A DNA stretch of 64,000 bases from Marinomonas profundi (GCF_020694005.1 NZ_CP073013.1:2552578-2616577); one strand, 5' to 3'. Counted from the first letter of the stretch, positions 17,757-27,109 are shown. The notes: generated by a model from the sequence alone, not told the origin. Translations and numbers: made by a program.

Positions 17757-19076
17757 TTAGTAATAACCGGCTTGACGCATTTGACGATCTGCTGAAACAT
17801 TGGCAGATTTCAACGCTTGATCGACGGTCATGGAACCCGCCAATGCCCCTGAAATCATTTGCCCAGTCGTGGTACCAATCGCCTGAAACTCAGGAATAGC
17901 AGCGAATTGAACCCCAACATAGGGCGATGGTTTCAGTGTGCTGTCGGTTGGGTCCGCAGAGTTAATGGCTTTTAACTCAGCATCGGCAAAGACAGCGGCT
18001 TGTTGAAATTTAGGATTGGCATAAGTGCTGGCTCGTGTTCCAGTGGGTACTGCCGCCCAACCATTATTTTGACCAACCAATTGGATGTATTCTTTAGAGG
18101 TTGCCCAACGAACGAATTTTTGCGCTGCTTCTGCGTTTTTCGTTGCTGCTGGTATGCCCAGTGCCCATGCCCAAAGCCAGTTCGCGCCTTTCTCTGTTAC
18201 AGAGTAAGGAGACTGGGCAAAGCCTACTTGGTCAGCCACTTTACTTTGCTTAGGATCGGTGACAAAAGACGCTGCGATAGTGGCGTCAATCCACATGCCG
18301 CATTTGCCTTCGTTAAACAAGGCTAGGTTTTCATTAAAACCATTACTGCTAGCGCCTGGAGGTCCATATTTGCTAAGTAAATCGACGTAGAAGTTCACTG
18401 CATTTTTCCACTCAGCTGTTTCCAATTGAGGCTTCCAGCTTTCATCAAACCAGCGAGCGCCAAAAGAGTTTGCCATGGCTGTCATAAAAGCCATGTTGTC
18501 ACCCCAGCCAGCTTTGCCGCGTAAGCAAATACCGTAAATGCCTTTTTCAGGGTTGTTTACGGCAGCAGCGACATCGCGAATGTGCTCCCAGCTGTCTCTG
18601 TCATTGATTTCCATGCCTGCGGCTTTGACTAGGTCTTTGCGGTACATGACCATGGAGCTTTCACCATAAAATGGTGCTGCATACATAGTGCCTTCGTAAG
18701 ATAGGCCGCCACGAATGGATGGCAAAATATCATTTACATCGAAGTTACCGCTAGTATCGATTGCTTGTAACCAGCCGCGCTCACCCCAGATAGGTGTTTC
18801 GTACATGCCGATTGTCATAACGTCATAAAGACCGCTTTTATTAGCGATGTCTTGAGTGACGTTTTGGCGAAGTGTATTCTCTTCGAGGGTAACCCATTTT
18901 ACTTTTATATCAGGGTTGGCTTTTTCAAATGCGGGTGTGAGTTTTTGCATTTCAATCATGTGGCCGTTGTTTACGGTGGCCACGGTGATTTGAGTTGCTG
19001 CGAAGGTGCTAACGGCGGTCATCGCCGCTGTCATGGATACCGCATAAGTTAGGGTATTTTTGGTAAGGCGTTTCAT
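17757..19076 (-). CDS. Polyol ABC importer periplasmic binding protein (SmoE-like)
   Basis: 439-aa extracellular solute-binding protein, family 1. It has a clear Sec signal peptide (KR at the N-terminus, hydrophobic core, cleavage near TFAA about residue 27). The body resembles sorbitol/mannitol binding proteins (PFYGESSMVMYRKDLVKAAG, GKCGMWIDATIAASFV, NWLWAWALGIPA). The first gene of the operon, with a good GGGGGA ribosome site. It captures the polyol in the periplasm for the two permeases. Confidence 0.93.
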   Translation of the reverse strand: MKRLTKNTLTYAVSMTAAMTAVSTFAATQITVATVNNGHMIEMQKLTPAFEKANPDIKVKWVTLEENTLRQNVTQDIANKSGLYDVMTIGMYETPIWGERGWLQAIDTSGNFDVNDILPSIRGGLSYEGTMYAAPFYGESSMVMYRKDLVKAAGMEINDRDSWEHIRDVAAAVNNPEKGIYGICLRGKAGWGDNMAFMTAMANSFGARWFDESWKPQLETAEWKNAVNFYVDLLSKYGPPGASSNGFNENLALFNEGKCGMWIDATIAASFVTDPKQSKVADQVGFAQSPYSVTEKGANWLWAWALGIPAATKNAEAAQKFVRWATSKEYIQLVGQNNGWAAVPTGTRASTYANPKFQQAAVFADAELKAINSADPTDSTLKPSPYVGVQFAAIPEFQAIGTTTGQMISGALAGSMTVDQALKSANVSADRQMRQAGYY

Positions 19077-19399
19077 AGGTTTCCCCCAGTTTGGAGTTTC
19101 TTTGTTTTTATAGTCGTACCTAATTCTTGATAATCGTTTATCAAGTGATCAATAATATAGGCTATGTCATAATTGACCTGTTAATACATAAATAGCCAAT
19201 AAATGTACTATTTTGCTTCATTATTCACTTATTGTTAAAATTTGAGTCAATATAATATTCTTTTGAGCTGGCTGTTCGGTCCCTATCTCTTTGTCTATTA
19301 AGGTTTTGCATGATAAATGTCATGCTATGAGGCGAAGCCGTTTTCGTGTTTTTTATTTAAATGGTTATAATATCGGCATTCTATTTTAAGGGTAATATC
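19077..19399. other. Divergent intergenic region between polyol operon and sdhE
   Basis: About 320 A/T-rich bases with no gene. On the minus strand a TATAAA element near 19105-19110 could be the -10 of the polyol operon, with no good -35, as expected for an activator-dependent promoter. An inverted repeat at 19126-19145 covers the -35 area. The sdhE ribosome site AAGGG lies just before 19400. Confidence 0.45.
19126..19145. promoter_or_regulatory. Candidate operator upstream of the polyol operon
   Basis: Perfect inverted repeat CTTGATAA-tcgt-TTATCAAG, about 50 bases upstream of the binding-protein start and overlapping where the -35 would lie. AraC proteins usually bind direct repeats, so a different regulator may act here. 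Confidence 0.45.
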
Positions 19400-19675
19400 A
19401 TGATCGAAACCAAAGAATCGCTTAGTTTCAAGCGTCTTAAAATGCAGTGCCGTCGTGGCATGTTGGAGCTTGATGTTCTGCTAGAGCCTTTTTTAGCCGA
19501 TGTGTATTTAACGTTGGATGAGGAGGACAAGCTGCGTTTCGCTCGTTTACTGACCTGTGAAGACCAAGATCTCTTCCCATGGTTTATGCAAAGAGAAGTG
19601 CCGGAAGATCCGAATCATGCGCGTATTGTTGACCTTATAGTGTCTCGTGTTCAGCCTGAAAACTACCGAGCTTAA
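19400..19675 (+). CDS. sdhE: FAD assembly factor SdhE (YgfY/CptB)
   Basis: 91-aa small helical protein that promotes covalent flavinylation of succinate dehydrogenase and fumarate reductase. Seen: the MQCRRGMLELDVLLEPFL segment with the conserved RGMLE FAD-transfer motif, and the EDQDLFPWFM segment. The open frame starts at 19361, but the ATG at 19400, with AAGGG upstream, matches the family's start. The ygfX-like gene overlaps its 3' end, the usual gammaproteobacterial pairing. Confidence 0.93.
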   Translation: MIETKESLSFKRLKMQCRRGMLELDVLLEPFLADVYLTLDEEDKLRFARLLTCEDQDLFPWFMQREVPEDPNHARIVDLIVSRVQPENYRA

Positions 19676-20090
19676 AGGCTCGCGGATTGGCCTAGCGTTG
19701 TGGCTGGTGACGGCCATAGCGTATGCCGCTCTGTTGCGTTTGTACTGGGTGCCGGTTGATTGGCAGGCATTATTTTATGCGCTGGCGTGCGCGAGTGGCG
19801 TATGGCTAGTGTGGTTTGTTCGTCGGACGAGTCGGCGTATTGGTATTGATGATCAAGGCGCCTTTTTATTTGAGCGAGGGGCTTATAAAAGGCTGGTTTT
19901 TATTCGCGCGAATGATTTTCAGCTAATTGCCCGAGTGGATCAAGGCGACCGTTTTTGGGCGCAATGCTGGCCGGTTTTTCGGGTGATTTATCGTGACAGT
20001 GTCGACGCCAACCAATATCAAATATTGCGTTCTTTTGCGGCACAACAGATTGTGTTGCGCCGCAGTGAAAGGCCTAAAAAAACACGCTAG
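19647..20090 (+). CDS. YgfX/CptA-like membrane protein
   Basis: 147-aa protein with two predicted membrane helices near the N-terminus (about 14-33 and 38-58) and a basic cytoplasmic tail. The sequence is weakly conserved, but position (overlapping the end of sdhE, GTG start) and topology match YgfX, described in E. coli as the CptA inner-membrane partner of SdhE/CptB. Function here is inferred from context. It ends about ten bases before the convergent end of nadB. Confidence 0.65.
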   Translation: MFSLKTTELKGSRIGLALWLVTAIAYAALLRLYWVPVDWQALFYALACASGVWLVWFVRRTSRRIGIDDQGAFLFERGAYKRLVFIRANDFQLIARVDQGDRFWAQCWPVFRVIYRDSVDANQYQILRSFAAQQIVLRRSERPKKTR

Positions 20091-20102
20091 GGCTTGTTTG
20101 CA

Positions 20103-21746
20103 TTACGTGCTTATGTCTTTTGTGTGGCTGTTCTTGCGTTCAATAGAATGGGCGTTAAATAGAGTGGGCGTTAATATGGTTGGCGATGTGGCGGCTAACT
20201 TGTCTGGGTAGTCTAAGGTAAAGTGCAAGCCACGACTTTCTTTTCGGGACATGGCTGAACGTATGATTAGGTCGGCGACAACGGCAAGGTTGCGCAGCTC
20301 TAATAAATCATTGGACACCTTGTAATTGCTATAAAACTCGTGAATTTCGGACAATAACAAGTCGACTCTATGCTTGGCTCTTAGTAGTCGTTTATCGGTT
20401 CTAACGATGCCCACATAATCCCACATAAAGCGTCGTAATTCTTGCCAGTTATGGGTAATCACCACGTCTTCATCTGAGTTGGTGACCTTGCTTTCATCCC
20501 AATCAGGAATGACGACATCATTGGCTAAAGCATGGTTTTGGGTGATGTGCTGTGCGGCTGAGCGAGCAAATACAATGCATTCCAATAGCGAATTACTGGC
20601 TAATCGGTTGGCGCCGTGTAAGCCGGTGTAAGAGGTTTCGCCAATGGCGTAGAGGTTGTCAATATCGGTGGCGCTGTGTTGGTTGACGACCACGCCGCCG
20701 CAAGTATAGTGCGCTGCAGGCACCACAGGAATGGGGCCTTTGGTCATGTCATGGCCATATTCTAGGCAACGTTTGTAAATGGTTGGAAAGTGCTCTTTGA
20801 TAAACTCAGGGTCTTTGTGGGAGATATCGAGCAGCACATGGTGAACACCAAGGCGTTTCATTTCATGGTCGATGGCGCGCGCCACGATGTCCCGTGGGGC
20901 TAATTCTTCTCTCTTATCAAATTTGGACATAAAACGGGTGCCATCGGGCAATAAAAGCTTGCCGCCTTCCCCACGCACCGCTTCGGATATTAAAAAGGTT
21001 TTGGCTTTGGCGTCGTATAAGCACGTCGGGTGGAATTGATTAAACTCCATGTTGGCCACTCGACAACCGGCTCGCCACGCCATGGCAATACCATCGCCAG
21101 ACGCTGTGTCTGGATTGCTGGTGTAAAGGTATACCTTGCTGCTGCCACCGCAAGCGAGTGAAATGAAGCGACCATGGAAAACTTCGATCACGTCGTCATC
21201 TAGATTCAGGGCGTACACACCGACGGCACGATTGGGGCCAGCGAGGCCGAGCTTTTTCGTGGTGATAACATCTATGGCAACACGATCTGGGTAAAAGTCT
21301 ATGTTAGGGTGGTTGGTGGCGTTTTTGATTAGGGTTTGTGAGATCGCCAAGCCTGTTGCGTCGGCGCTGTGAATGATGCGTCTGTGGCTGTGTCCGCCTT
21401 CTTTGGTTAAGTGGTATTCTTCGCTTTCACCGTAGCGCGTAAAAGGAACGCCTTGGGAAATTAGCCAGTCGATGCTTTCTTTGGAACGTTCAACCGTAAA
21501 CCTGATGGCATCTGGATCACCCAACTCAGCGCCGGCGTCTATGGTGTCGTTAATATGTGAGTCGATAGTGTCTTTGTCCGACAGCACCGCCGCGACGCCA
21601 CCTTGGGCGTAAAGTGTCGACCCTTCACGGATGTCCGCCTTGGTTAAAATGGCGACGCGATGATGGTCCGCAAGCTCTAGGGCAAGTGTTAGCCCAGCAG
21701 CGCCTGCGCCAATAATAACGATGTCGTGTTTATAGTGTCGGCTCAT
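20103..21746 (-). CDS. nadB: L-aspartate oxidase
   Basis: 547-aa FAD enzyme that oxidises L-aspartate to iminoaspartate, the first step of de novo NAD synthesis (with NadA). Seen: the dinucleotide-binding [15 protein letters not shown] near the N-terminus, [13 protein letters not shown], the [11 protein letters not shown] and [11 protein letters not shown] segments, and [23 protein letters not shown] of the succinate-dehydrogenase flavoprotein family. Full length. It is divergent from rpoE, the arrangement found in E. coli and Pseudomonas. Confidence 0.95.
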   Translation of the reverse strand: MSRHYKHDIVIIGAGAAGLTLALELADHHRVAILTKADIREGSTLYAQGGVAAVLSDKDTIDSHINDTIDAGAELGDPDAIRFTVERSKESIDWLISQGVPFTRYGESEEYHLTKEGGHSHRRIIHSADATGLAISQTLIKNATNHPNIDFYPDRVAIDVITTKKLGLAGPNRAVGVYALNLDDDVIEVFHGRFISLACGGSSKVYLYTSNPDTASGDGIAMAWRAGCRVANMEFNQFHPTCLYDAKAKTFLISEAVRGEGGKLLLPDGTRFMSKFDKREELAPRDIVARAIDHEMKRLGVHHVLLDISHKDPEFIKEHFPTIYKRCLEYGHDMTKGPIPVVPAAHYTCGGVVVNQHSATDIDNLYAIGETSYTGLHGANRLASNSLLECIVFARSAAQHITQNHALANDVVIPDWDESKVTNSDEDVVITHNWQELRRFMWDYVGIVRTDKRLLRAKHRVDLLLSEIHEFYSNYKVSNDLLELRNLAVVADLIIRSAMSRKESRGLHFTLDYPDKLAATSPTILTPTLFNAHSIERKNSHTKDIST

Positions 21747-21889
21747 TGTATTGATCTAATTCGTGTCTAAAGAATTAATGTTACTATTGTTGCCAATAAA
21801 TAGTGAATACTTTCTGATGCCCCATTTTGAATATTCATCAGATTTCTATTTTATGTTGGGTGTGTTTTCTTCAAATTGATAAGATGATG

Positions 21890-21917
21890 GGAACTCACCC
21901 AGAGGGTTGTTGTCTTC
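21890..21917 (+). promoter_or_regulatory. Candidate sigma-E/AlgU-type promoter of the rpoE operon
   Basis: GAACTC at 21891-21896, a 16-base spacer and TCTTC from 21913 fit the known RpoE/AlgU pattern (GAACTT-N16-TCtgA) except for the last -35 base and part of the -10. It lies about 50 bases upstream of the rpoE start, so it would give the autoregulation known for this family. Motif match only. Confidence 0.5.
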
Positions 21918-21967
21918 TCTTGTAATAAGCAAGGGCACAGACAAATAAGGTTTAACATGAGGTGCCT

Positions 21968-22555
21968 ATGCAGCACGAAACGTCTTCTGATCAGGCGTTA
22001 GTCGAAAGAGTACAGCAAGGTGACAAACGAGCATTTGATCTTTTAGTGATCAAATATCAATACAAAGTCATCGGTTTAATTGGACGTTATGTACAAGATA
22101 GAGGTGAAGCACTGGATGTTGCGCAGGAAAGTTTTATTAAGGCGTACCGTGCAATAGGAAGTTTTCGCGGAGACAGCGCGTTTTACACTTGGTTGTATCG
22201 TATCGCGGTGAACACGGCGAAGAATTATTTAGTGAGTCGTTCCCGTCGCCCTCCTGAATCAGACGTTGAATTAGATAATGAAGAAGCATCTGGTGTTTAT
22301 GAGTTATTAACCGACATTGATACTCCAGAAGCAAATTTAAACACAGAGCGTCTTGAGGCCGCGATTAATCATGCCATTCAGCATTTGCCAGAAGAATTAC
22401 GTGGCGCGCTGACATTACGTGAGTTTGACGGTCTGAGCTATGAAGATATTGCATTGATCATGGAGTGTCCGGTGGGGACGGTTCGATCAAGAATTTTTCG
22501 TGCGAGAGAGGCAGTGGAAAAACACATACGTCCTTTGATGGATGGGGGAGAGTAA
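21968..22555 (+). CDS. rpoE: Envelope-stress sigma factor RpoE/AlgU
   Basis: 195-aa ECF sigma factor. Region 2 is seen as the stretch from LVERVQQGDKRAFDLL to SFRGDSAFYTWLYRIA and region 4 as LPEELRGALTLREFDGLSYEDIA plus VGTVRSRIFRARE. It directs transcription of envelope protein folding and, in relatives, exopolysaccharide genes. The start at ATG 21968 is chosen because GAGGTG sits at correct spacing; a GTG at 21962 is possible. First gene of an operon with anti-sigma factor, RseB, RseC and DegP/MucD. Confidence 0.95.
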   Translation: MQHETSSDQALVERVQQGDKRAFDLLVIKYQYKVIGLIGRYVQDRGEALDVAQESFIKAYRAIGSFRGDSAFYTWLYRIAVNTAKNYLVSRSRRPPESDVELDNEEASGVYELLTDIDTPEANLNTERLEAAINHAIQHLPEELRGALTLREFDGLSYEDIALIMECPVGTVRSRIFRAREAVEKHIRPLMDGGE

Positions 22556-22557
22556 TC

Positions 22558-23235
22558 ATGGCGGCAAAAAATGATAACCTTTATGATCTGCGCGCGAGTT
22601 TGTCGGCAATGTTCGATGGCGAAGCAACAGAACACGATATTAACGGCTTGCTAACAGCAGACTCGGCTGAATTGGCTCAACAGTCGCTGAGTTTGCATTT
22701 AATCCAGCAGACACTTCATAAAGACTCAGAAGTGTCGATTGGCCTTCAAGACAATTTGCTACAGCGTATACAAGCACAGCTCAGTGCCGATGAGTTGGGC
22801 ATGCCTGTATCCGGGGAGAAAGCTCATTCCGTTATTAGGCAAGAGCGCTTTGAATCGCGAGACAAGGTTGTATCGTTGAGTTTGCCGGTTTTGTTGGACA
22901 AAATGTCTGACGAGACGCCTCGAAGCTCGTGGAAAACGGTGTTTTCTAGTTTGGCGGTGGCGGCCAGCGTGACCTTTGTGGTTATTTTGGGCGGTAATGA
23001 GCTGTTTTCTCTTGATGGTAATGTGTCGGCAGAGCAAGTAACCGCAGCAGTGCCGAATGGCATGGTGACGCCTTTAGAGGTTGCGCCGCTGGCGTCTTTA
23101 AACAGTGATGCGCTGCAAATAGACAATACTAGGTTGCAGAATTACCTTCGCCAACATGCGGAGCAAGCGACGATGACGGTAGGTCAAGGTATGATCCCTA
23201 TGGCGAGAGTCGTCAGTTATCCCATGAAAGAGTAA
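22558..23235 (+). CDS. mucA: Anti-sigma factor RseA/MucA
   Basis: 225-aa single-pass inner-membrane protein. The N-terminal cytoplasmic anti-sigma domain (about 8-80, with LRASLSAMFDGEATEHDINGLL) sequesters RpoE. A hydrophobic helix (about 130-145, VFSSLAVAASVTFVVILGG) is followed by a periplasmic part that binds RseB and is cut by DegS/RseP under stress. A longer open frame begins inside rpoE, but ATG 22558, three bases after the rpoE stop with GGGGGAG upstream, is the right start. Confidence 0.9.
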   Translation: MAAKNDNLYDLRASLSAMFDGEATEHDINGLLTADSAELAQQSLSLHLIQQTLHKDSEVSIGLQDNLLQRIQAQLSADELGMPVSGEKAHSVIRQERFESRDKVVSLSLPVLLDKMSDETPRSSWKTVFSSLAVAASVTFVVILGGNELFSLDGNVSAEQVTAAVPNGMVTPLEVAPLASLNSDALQIDNTRLQNYLRQHAEQATMTVGQGMIPMARVVSYPMKE

Positions 23236-23238
23236 GTT

Positions 23239-24222
23239 ATGAGATTGTTTTTGCGGTTGCGTATTCCCATCATGATATTCAGTCTAGTGCTCTCTAATTT
23301 AGTGCTTTCTAGTGCGGTGTTTGCCTCATCGTCGACATTGGATGCGCTGCAATTACTGAGAAGCATGACTCAGTCGTTTTCGACCCTAAGTTATGAGGGG
23401 GTGTTTGTTCATTCGGAAGCGACGAATATGAACAGCATGCGAGTTCGTCACGACTTGATGAAGGGCGTGGAATACGAAAGTTTAGTGAATTTAGATGGCG
23501 ACAAAATTGAGATTTTACGCATTGACGATAAAATTATCTGCGTGTATCCCAATGCTCTGGTTGCGAATATGCGCACGCCATTGGTGCCGCCATTCAAACG
23601 TTTTAAAAGTGTGGAAAGCGACTATCTTACCAAGGGGTATGAGATGGTGGTGGACCCTAATACGAGCCGTATTGCTGGGCGTGACGTGGTGTCGGTAAGG
23701 CTGATACCAAAAGATAATTACCGCTATGGGCATCAGTTTTGGCTTGATGAAAAAAACCACTTTCTTTTGAAACATGACATGATGAAAGTCGATGGGCAAT
23801 TATTGGAAAGAATTCAATTCACCTCGGTGAATTTTTCTCCGAACTTGAAATATGAAGACTTTGTCCCAAAAGAAGGAAGTTATTCTGAATCGATAGTCGA
23901 AGTGCGGCCAAGGCGTATCAAAAATCTTTGGCAGTTTGATTGGTTACCAGAAGGCTTTTCGCTTGTTTGGCCAGAAGCGCGTTCTCTTAATCATGGCACC
24001 AGTATGCTGCTGTTATCGGACGGTATGACGACCATATCGGTGTTTATTGAACCCACTCGACAGGCGAAGCCGATGTCTATTTTGAGCATGGGGGCCACGA
24101 TCGCTGGAGAGCGCAGTATTAAAGTAAAAGATCAATTGTATTTACTCACCATGGTGGGTGAAGTGCCCGACGTAACCATAGAAAAATTGATGACCGTATT
24201 TATGCCAAAGGGTGAATCATGA
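23239..24222 (+). CDS. rseB: Sigma-E regulatory protein RseB/MucB
   Basis: 327-aa periplasmic protein with a signal peptide (cleavage near VFASS, about residue 30). It has the two-domain MucB/RseB layout: a LolA-like lipid-sensing domain (about 33-205, SYEGVFVHSEATNMNSMRVRH) and a smaller C-terminal domain. It binds the periplasmic part of the anti-sigma factor and blocks its cleavage until mislocalised lipopolysaccharide is sensed. It starts three bases after the mucA stop. Confidence 0.93.
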   Translation: MRLFLRLRIPIMIFSLVLSNLVLSSAVFASSSTLDALQLLRSMTQSFSTLSYEGVFVHSEATNMNSMRVRHDLMKGVEYESLVNLDGDKIEILRIDDKIICVYPNALVANMRTPLVPPFKRFKSVESDYLTKGYEMVVDPNTSRIAGRDVVSVRLIPKDNYRYGHQFWLDEKNHFLLKHDMMKVDGQLLERIQFTSVNFSPNLKYEDFVPKEGSYSESIVEVRPRRIKNLWQFDWLPEGFSLVWPEARSLNHGTSMLLLSDGMTTISVFIEPTRQAKPMSILSMGATIAGERSIKVKDQLYLLTMVGEVPDVTIEKLMTVFMPKGES

Positions 24223-24686
24223 TTGAAGAGTCGGGCAGAGTTTTGTCCATAGAGCAGGGCTTTGCTGACGTTGAAACGATCCGCACCAGCAGCTGCTCTT
24301 CTTGTCGTGCGCGCCATGGTTGTGGTCACCACGCGATTGCTCAGGTGTCATCCGCAAATAGAATGCGCATGCGCGCTATTGATCCATTATCGGTCGAGGT
24401 GGGGCAGCATGTGGTGGTCGGTATCCCAGAAGATACCTTGTTGCAAGCTTCGGTATGGATGTATCTGATTCCTTTGTTGGGGTTGCTTGGTGGCGCGGTT
24501 TTGCCTTCCTTGTGGAATGGCGATTCAGGTGTTGCTGTATTGCTGTCTATTGTCGGTTTTGCTGGTGGTTTATTATTGGCAAGAAATAAGTCTAAAAACG
24601 AAATAAATAATCTCGATTATTATCCCAAAATTTTACGAATTGAACACTCTCAGGATGATCACATCCCCGTTATGTTGACATCGTGA
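24219..24686 (+). CDS. rseC: SoxR-reducing/RseC family protein
   Basis: 155-aa inner-membrane protein with an N-terminal cysteine cluster (SSCSSCRARHGCGHH, about 23-37) and two central membrane helices (about 82-115). RseC of the rpoE operon is a positive modulator of sigma-E and is linked to the SoxR-reducing system. It overlaps rseB by four bases (ATGA), so the two are translationally coupled. Confidence 0.9.
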   Translation: MIEESGRVLSIEQGFADVETIRTSSCSSCRARHGCGHHAIAQVSSANRMRMRAIDPLSVEVGQHVVVGIPEDTLLQASVWMYLIPLLGLLGGAVLPSLWNGDSGVAVLLSIVGFAGGLLLARNKSKNEINNLDYYPKILRIEHSQDDHIPVMLTS

Positions 24687-24750
24687 AGGTGGCATTGTCT
24701 TCACCTGGCACTGTAATGAACTTGGTATGTCTTATAAGGAGACCAAATCA

Positions 24751-26160
24751 ATGAACAGATTGCTTAAACAAGCCAGCATGGTTGTCGTCAGTACCTTTAT
24801 GATGGCGTCTATGCTTTCCCATGCCGCTGCACTCCCTGACTTTACCGAGTTGGTGGAAGAGGCCTCTCCTGCAGTGGTGAATATCAGTACGGAGCAAAAA
24901 ATTGTCGCCAAAGCGGCGAATGAAAATCAACCACAGTTAGGTCCTAACAGCGAAGAGTTGAACGAGTTTTTCAAACACTTCTTTGGTCAGCAACCGTTCG
25001 GTCAGCAAGCGCCGCCACCACAAGGGCAGCGTAGCTCATTAGGGTCGGGTTTTATTGTTTCTCATGACGGCTATGTGTTGACCAATAATCATGTGATTGA
25101 TGGCGCGGATGTGATTCACGTGCGCTTAAACGATCGTCGTGAATATGTGGCGACATTGGTTGGAACCGACCCTAGAACCGATCTTGCCTTGCTTAAAATT
25201 GAAGCCACTGATCTGCCTATTGTAAAAATGGCGGATTCCGACAAGCTCAAACCGGGTCAGTGGGTATTGGCGATTGGCTCCCCGTTTGGTTTTGACTATA
25301 CGGTCACCGCGGGCATTGTAAGTGCGACCGGTCGAAACTTACCGTCAGACAATTATGTGCCGTTTATTCAAACGGACGTGGCGATTAACCCGGGTAATTC
25401 TGGTGGGCCATTGTTTAATTTAGACGGGGAAGTGGTGGGAATTAACTCACAAATTTATACGCGCTCGGGCGGTTTTATGGGCGTGTCTTTTGCGATTCCC
25501 TCTAAAGTGGCTATGTCGGTTGTTGAGCAGCTGAAGAAAGACGGTAAAGTGTCTAGGGCTTGGCTTGGGGTACTCATTCAGGATGTGAATAACGAGCTGG
25601 CCGAGTCGTTTGGGTTGGATCGTTCAAATGGTGCGCTGATTAGTCGTGTATTACCCGATTCACCTGCTGAAAAAGCGGGCTTGCAATCAGGCGATATTAT
25701 TCTTGAGTTTAATGGTCAAAGCATCGCCCATTCCGGTGAATTGCCTTATGTTGTTGGGCAGATGAAAGCGGGTGATAAAGTAGACGCGACCGTGTATCGA
25801 GAGGGTAAAGAGCAGAACATTTCGGTGATGTTAGAAGCGCGTCCTAATGACTCGGAAACCTTGGCTCAATCACAGCAAGATCAAAGCCGCTTTGGTATGG
25901 TGGTGGGTGACTTACCTGCTGAAATAGCAAAACGTTTTGATATTGAAAGTGGGGTGATTATTGAGCAAATTATCGGTGGTGCCGCGGCACGTAATGGCTT
26001 GCAGCAAGGTGATGTGATTACCATGTTGAATGGCAAACCTATTGATAATGTAACGAGCTTTAATGAGGCCGCCAAAGCGGTTCCAAATGGTCGATCAGTG
26101 CCAATGCGAGTGATTCGACAAGGCTACCCAATGTTTATTCCTTTTAAAATTGTTGAATGA
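24751..26160 (+). CDS. mucD: Periplasmic serine protease DegP/MucD
   Basis: 469-aa secreted protease/chaperone. Signal peptide about 1-26 (LSHAAA). The catalytic triad is intact: His114 in TNNHVID, Asp144 in RTDLALL, Ser217 in NPGNSGGP. Two PDZ domains follow (about 265-360 and 375-465). It degrades misfolded envelope proteins; as the last gene of the sigma-E operon it matches mucD of Pseudomonas. The frame opens at 24727, but AAGGAG precedes ATG 24751. Confidence 0.95.
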   Translation: MNRLLKQASMVVVSTFMMASMLSHAAALPDFTELVEEASPAVVNISTEQKIVAKAANENQPQLGPNSEELNEFFKHFFGQQPFGQQAPPPQGQRSSLGSGFIVSHDGYVLTNNHVIDGADVIHVRLNDRREYVATLVGTDPRTDLALLKIEATDLPIVKMADSDKLKPGQWVLAIGSPFGFDYTVTAGIVSATGRNLPSDNYVPFIQTDVAINPGNSGGPLFNLDGEVVGINSQIYTRSGGFMGVSFAIPSKVAMSVVEQLKKDGKVSRAWLGVLIQDVNNELAESFGLDRSNGALISRVLPDSPAEKAGLQSGDIILEFNGQSIAHSGELPYVVGQMKAGDKVDATVYREGKEQNISVMLEARPNDSETLAQSQQDQSRFGMVVGDLPAEIAKRFDIESGVIIEQIIGGAAARNGLQQGDVITMLNGKPIDNVTSFNEAAKAVPNGRSVPMRVIRQGYPMFIPFKIVE

Positions 26161-26179
26161 TGCCAGATAGGTCATGAAA

Positions 26180-26215
26180 GCAAAATAAAACCCGCTGTGG
26201 CGGGTTTTATTTTGC
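26180..26215 (+). terminator. Terminator of the rpoE-mucD operon
   Basis: A perfect 16-bp inverted repeat with a 4-base TGTG loop and flanking A/T tracts, about 20 bases after the mucD stop. It could work in both directions. Confidence 0.9.
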
Positions 26216-26471
26216 TTAAAACTTGAAGATAAAGATTAGACATGTAACTATTTTGAGTCCGTCATACGGCAATGACGCAATATCATCTAGGCTGGACGCT
26301 CTATCAATGGGCAAACGAATCAATACAGCTAAGAGCTGTTTGGATAATTTGGATAATAAAGTCCCTAGAAAAACGTCTAGGAAAAAAGCGCCTAGAAGAA
26401 AAGATGAAAAGTGCTTAGAGAACGAAATATTCAGACAGCAACGCTAAACAACAATATAGGAAGGAGATTGG

Positions 26472-26900
26472 GTGGTGACGCAAGCAGTAGAAAAGGGGAT
26501 TTGTTTTCGACTGGGAGGTGAGCGCTATATTCATCCTCTTTCGAGTGTAAAAGAGGTCCTTAGCTACCAGTCTCCAGCGCCTGTACCGGGTGCGGGTCTT
26601 GGGGTTGAGGGAATAATCGACGTGCGTGGTCATATGGTGACGGTATTGTATGGCACCCACCTATTGAATTTAAACCCTGATGAGTGTGAAGAAGAAGGGC
26701 ATATTATTGTGCTGGATCTACCGGCTGGCTACTTTGGTATTCGAGTCGAAGGCGTGGAACGGGTGATGGATTTACCCGAGAATAACGACGATCATGGGCT
26801 AGAATATCGCGATAATGGCTGTATTCAGGGCACTATTCAGCATGATGATGAGCTTTATATTTTAGTGGAATTTAACGATTACTGCTCGGCATTAGATTAA
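26472..26900 (+). CDS. CheW-like domain protein (orphan)
   Basis: 142-aa single CheW-like domain: ICFRLGGERYIHPLSSVKEVL, a central VEGIIDVRGHMVTVLYG (the usual site of IxxRG in CheW), and LPAGYFGIRVEGVERVMDLP. CheW couples chemoreceptors to CheA, but no chemotaxis genes are here. It may work as an adaptor for a distant signalling array or type IV pilus system. Two consecutive GTG codons follow an AAGGAGA site, so the start is 26472 or 26475. The 250 bases before it contain only a doubtful basic open frame. Confidence 0.8.
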   Translation: MVTQAVEKGICFRLGGERYIHPLSSVKEVLSYQSPAPVPGAGLGVEGIIDVRGHMVTVLYGTHLLNLNPDECEEEGHIIVLDLPAGYFGIRVEGVERVMDLPENNDDHGLEYRDNGCIQGTIQHDDELYILVEFNDYCSALD

Positions 26901-26917
26901 CGTTTGGCATTTTTTGT

Positions 26918-26963
26918 GCCGCTAGCGAGCCACAGAGAAATCTGTTATTGGCTCGCTAGCGGC
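26918..26963. repeat. 15-bp inverted repeat after the CheW-like gene
   Basis: GCCGCTAGCGAGCCA and its exact complement separated by 16 bases. No T-run follows on the plus strand, so it is a weak terminator at best. It may instead be a structured 3' end or a small palindromic repeat. Confidence 0.6.
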
Positions 26964-26979
26964 GTTAAAAATATTTACA

Positions 26980-27109
26980 GTGACTTTCTAAAGTGACTCT
27001 CTAAAGTGACTCTCTAAAGTGACTCTCTAAAGTGACTTTCTAAAGTGACTTTCTAAAGTGATTCTCCAAAGTGACTTTCTAAAGCGACTTTCTAAAGTGA
27101 TTTTGAAAA
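26980..27109. repeat. 13-bp tandem repeat array abutting the argA stop codon
   Basis: Exactly ten copies of a 13-base unit, consensus GTGACTTTCTAAA, some with one to three changes, filling 130 bases up to the base before the argA stop. A further related copy (27115-27127, GTGACTTTGAAAA) lies inside the argA coding end, encoding part of IFSKSL. The array thus appears to have grown from the gene's own 3' end. Confidence 0.95.

Noticed and set aside
22465-22557. N-terminal extension of the anti-sigma factor into rpoE
   Set aside because: Family start and ribosome site place it at 22558.
26223-26447. 74-codon basic open frame before the CheW-like gene
   Set aside because: Poor start (TTG), K/R-rich low complexity from small CCTAGAA duplications, no ribosome site.
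26918-26963. Strong terminator after the CheW-like gene
   Set aside because: No T-run follows the stem in either direction; kept only as an inverted repeat.
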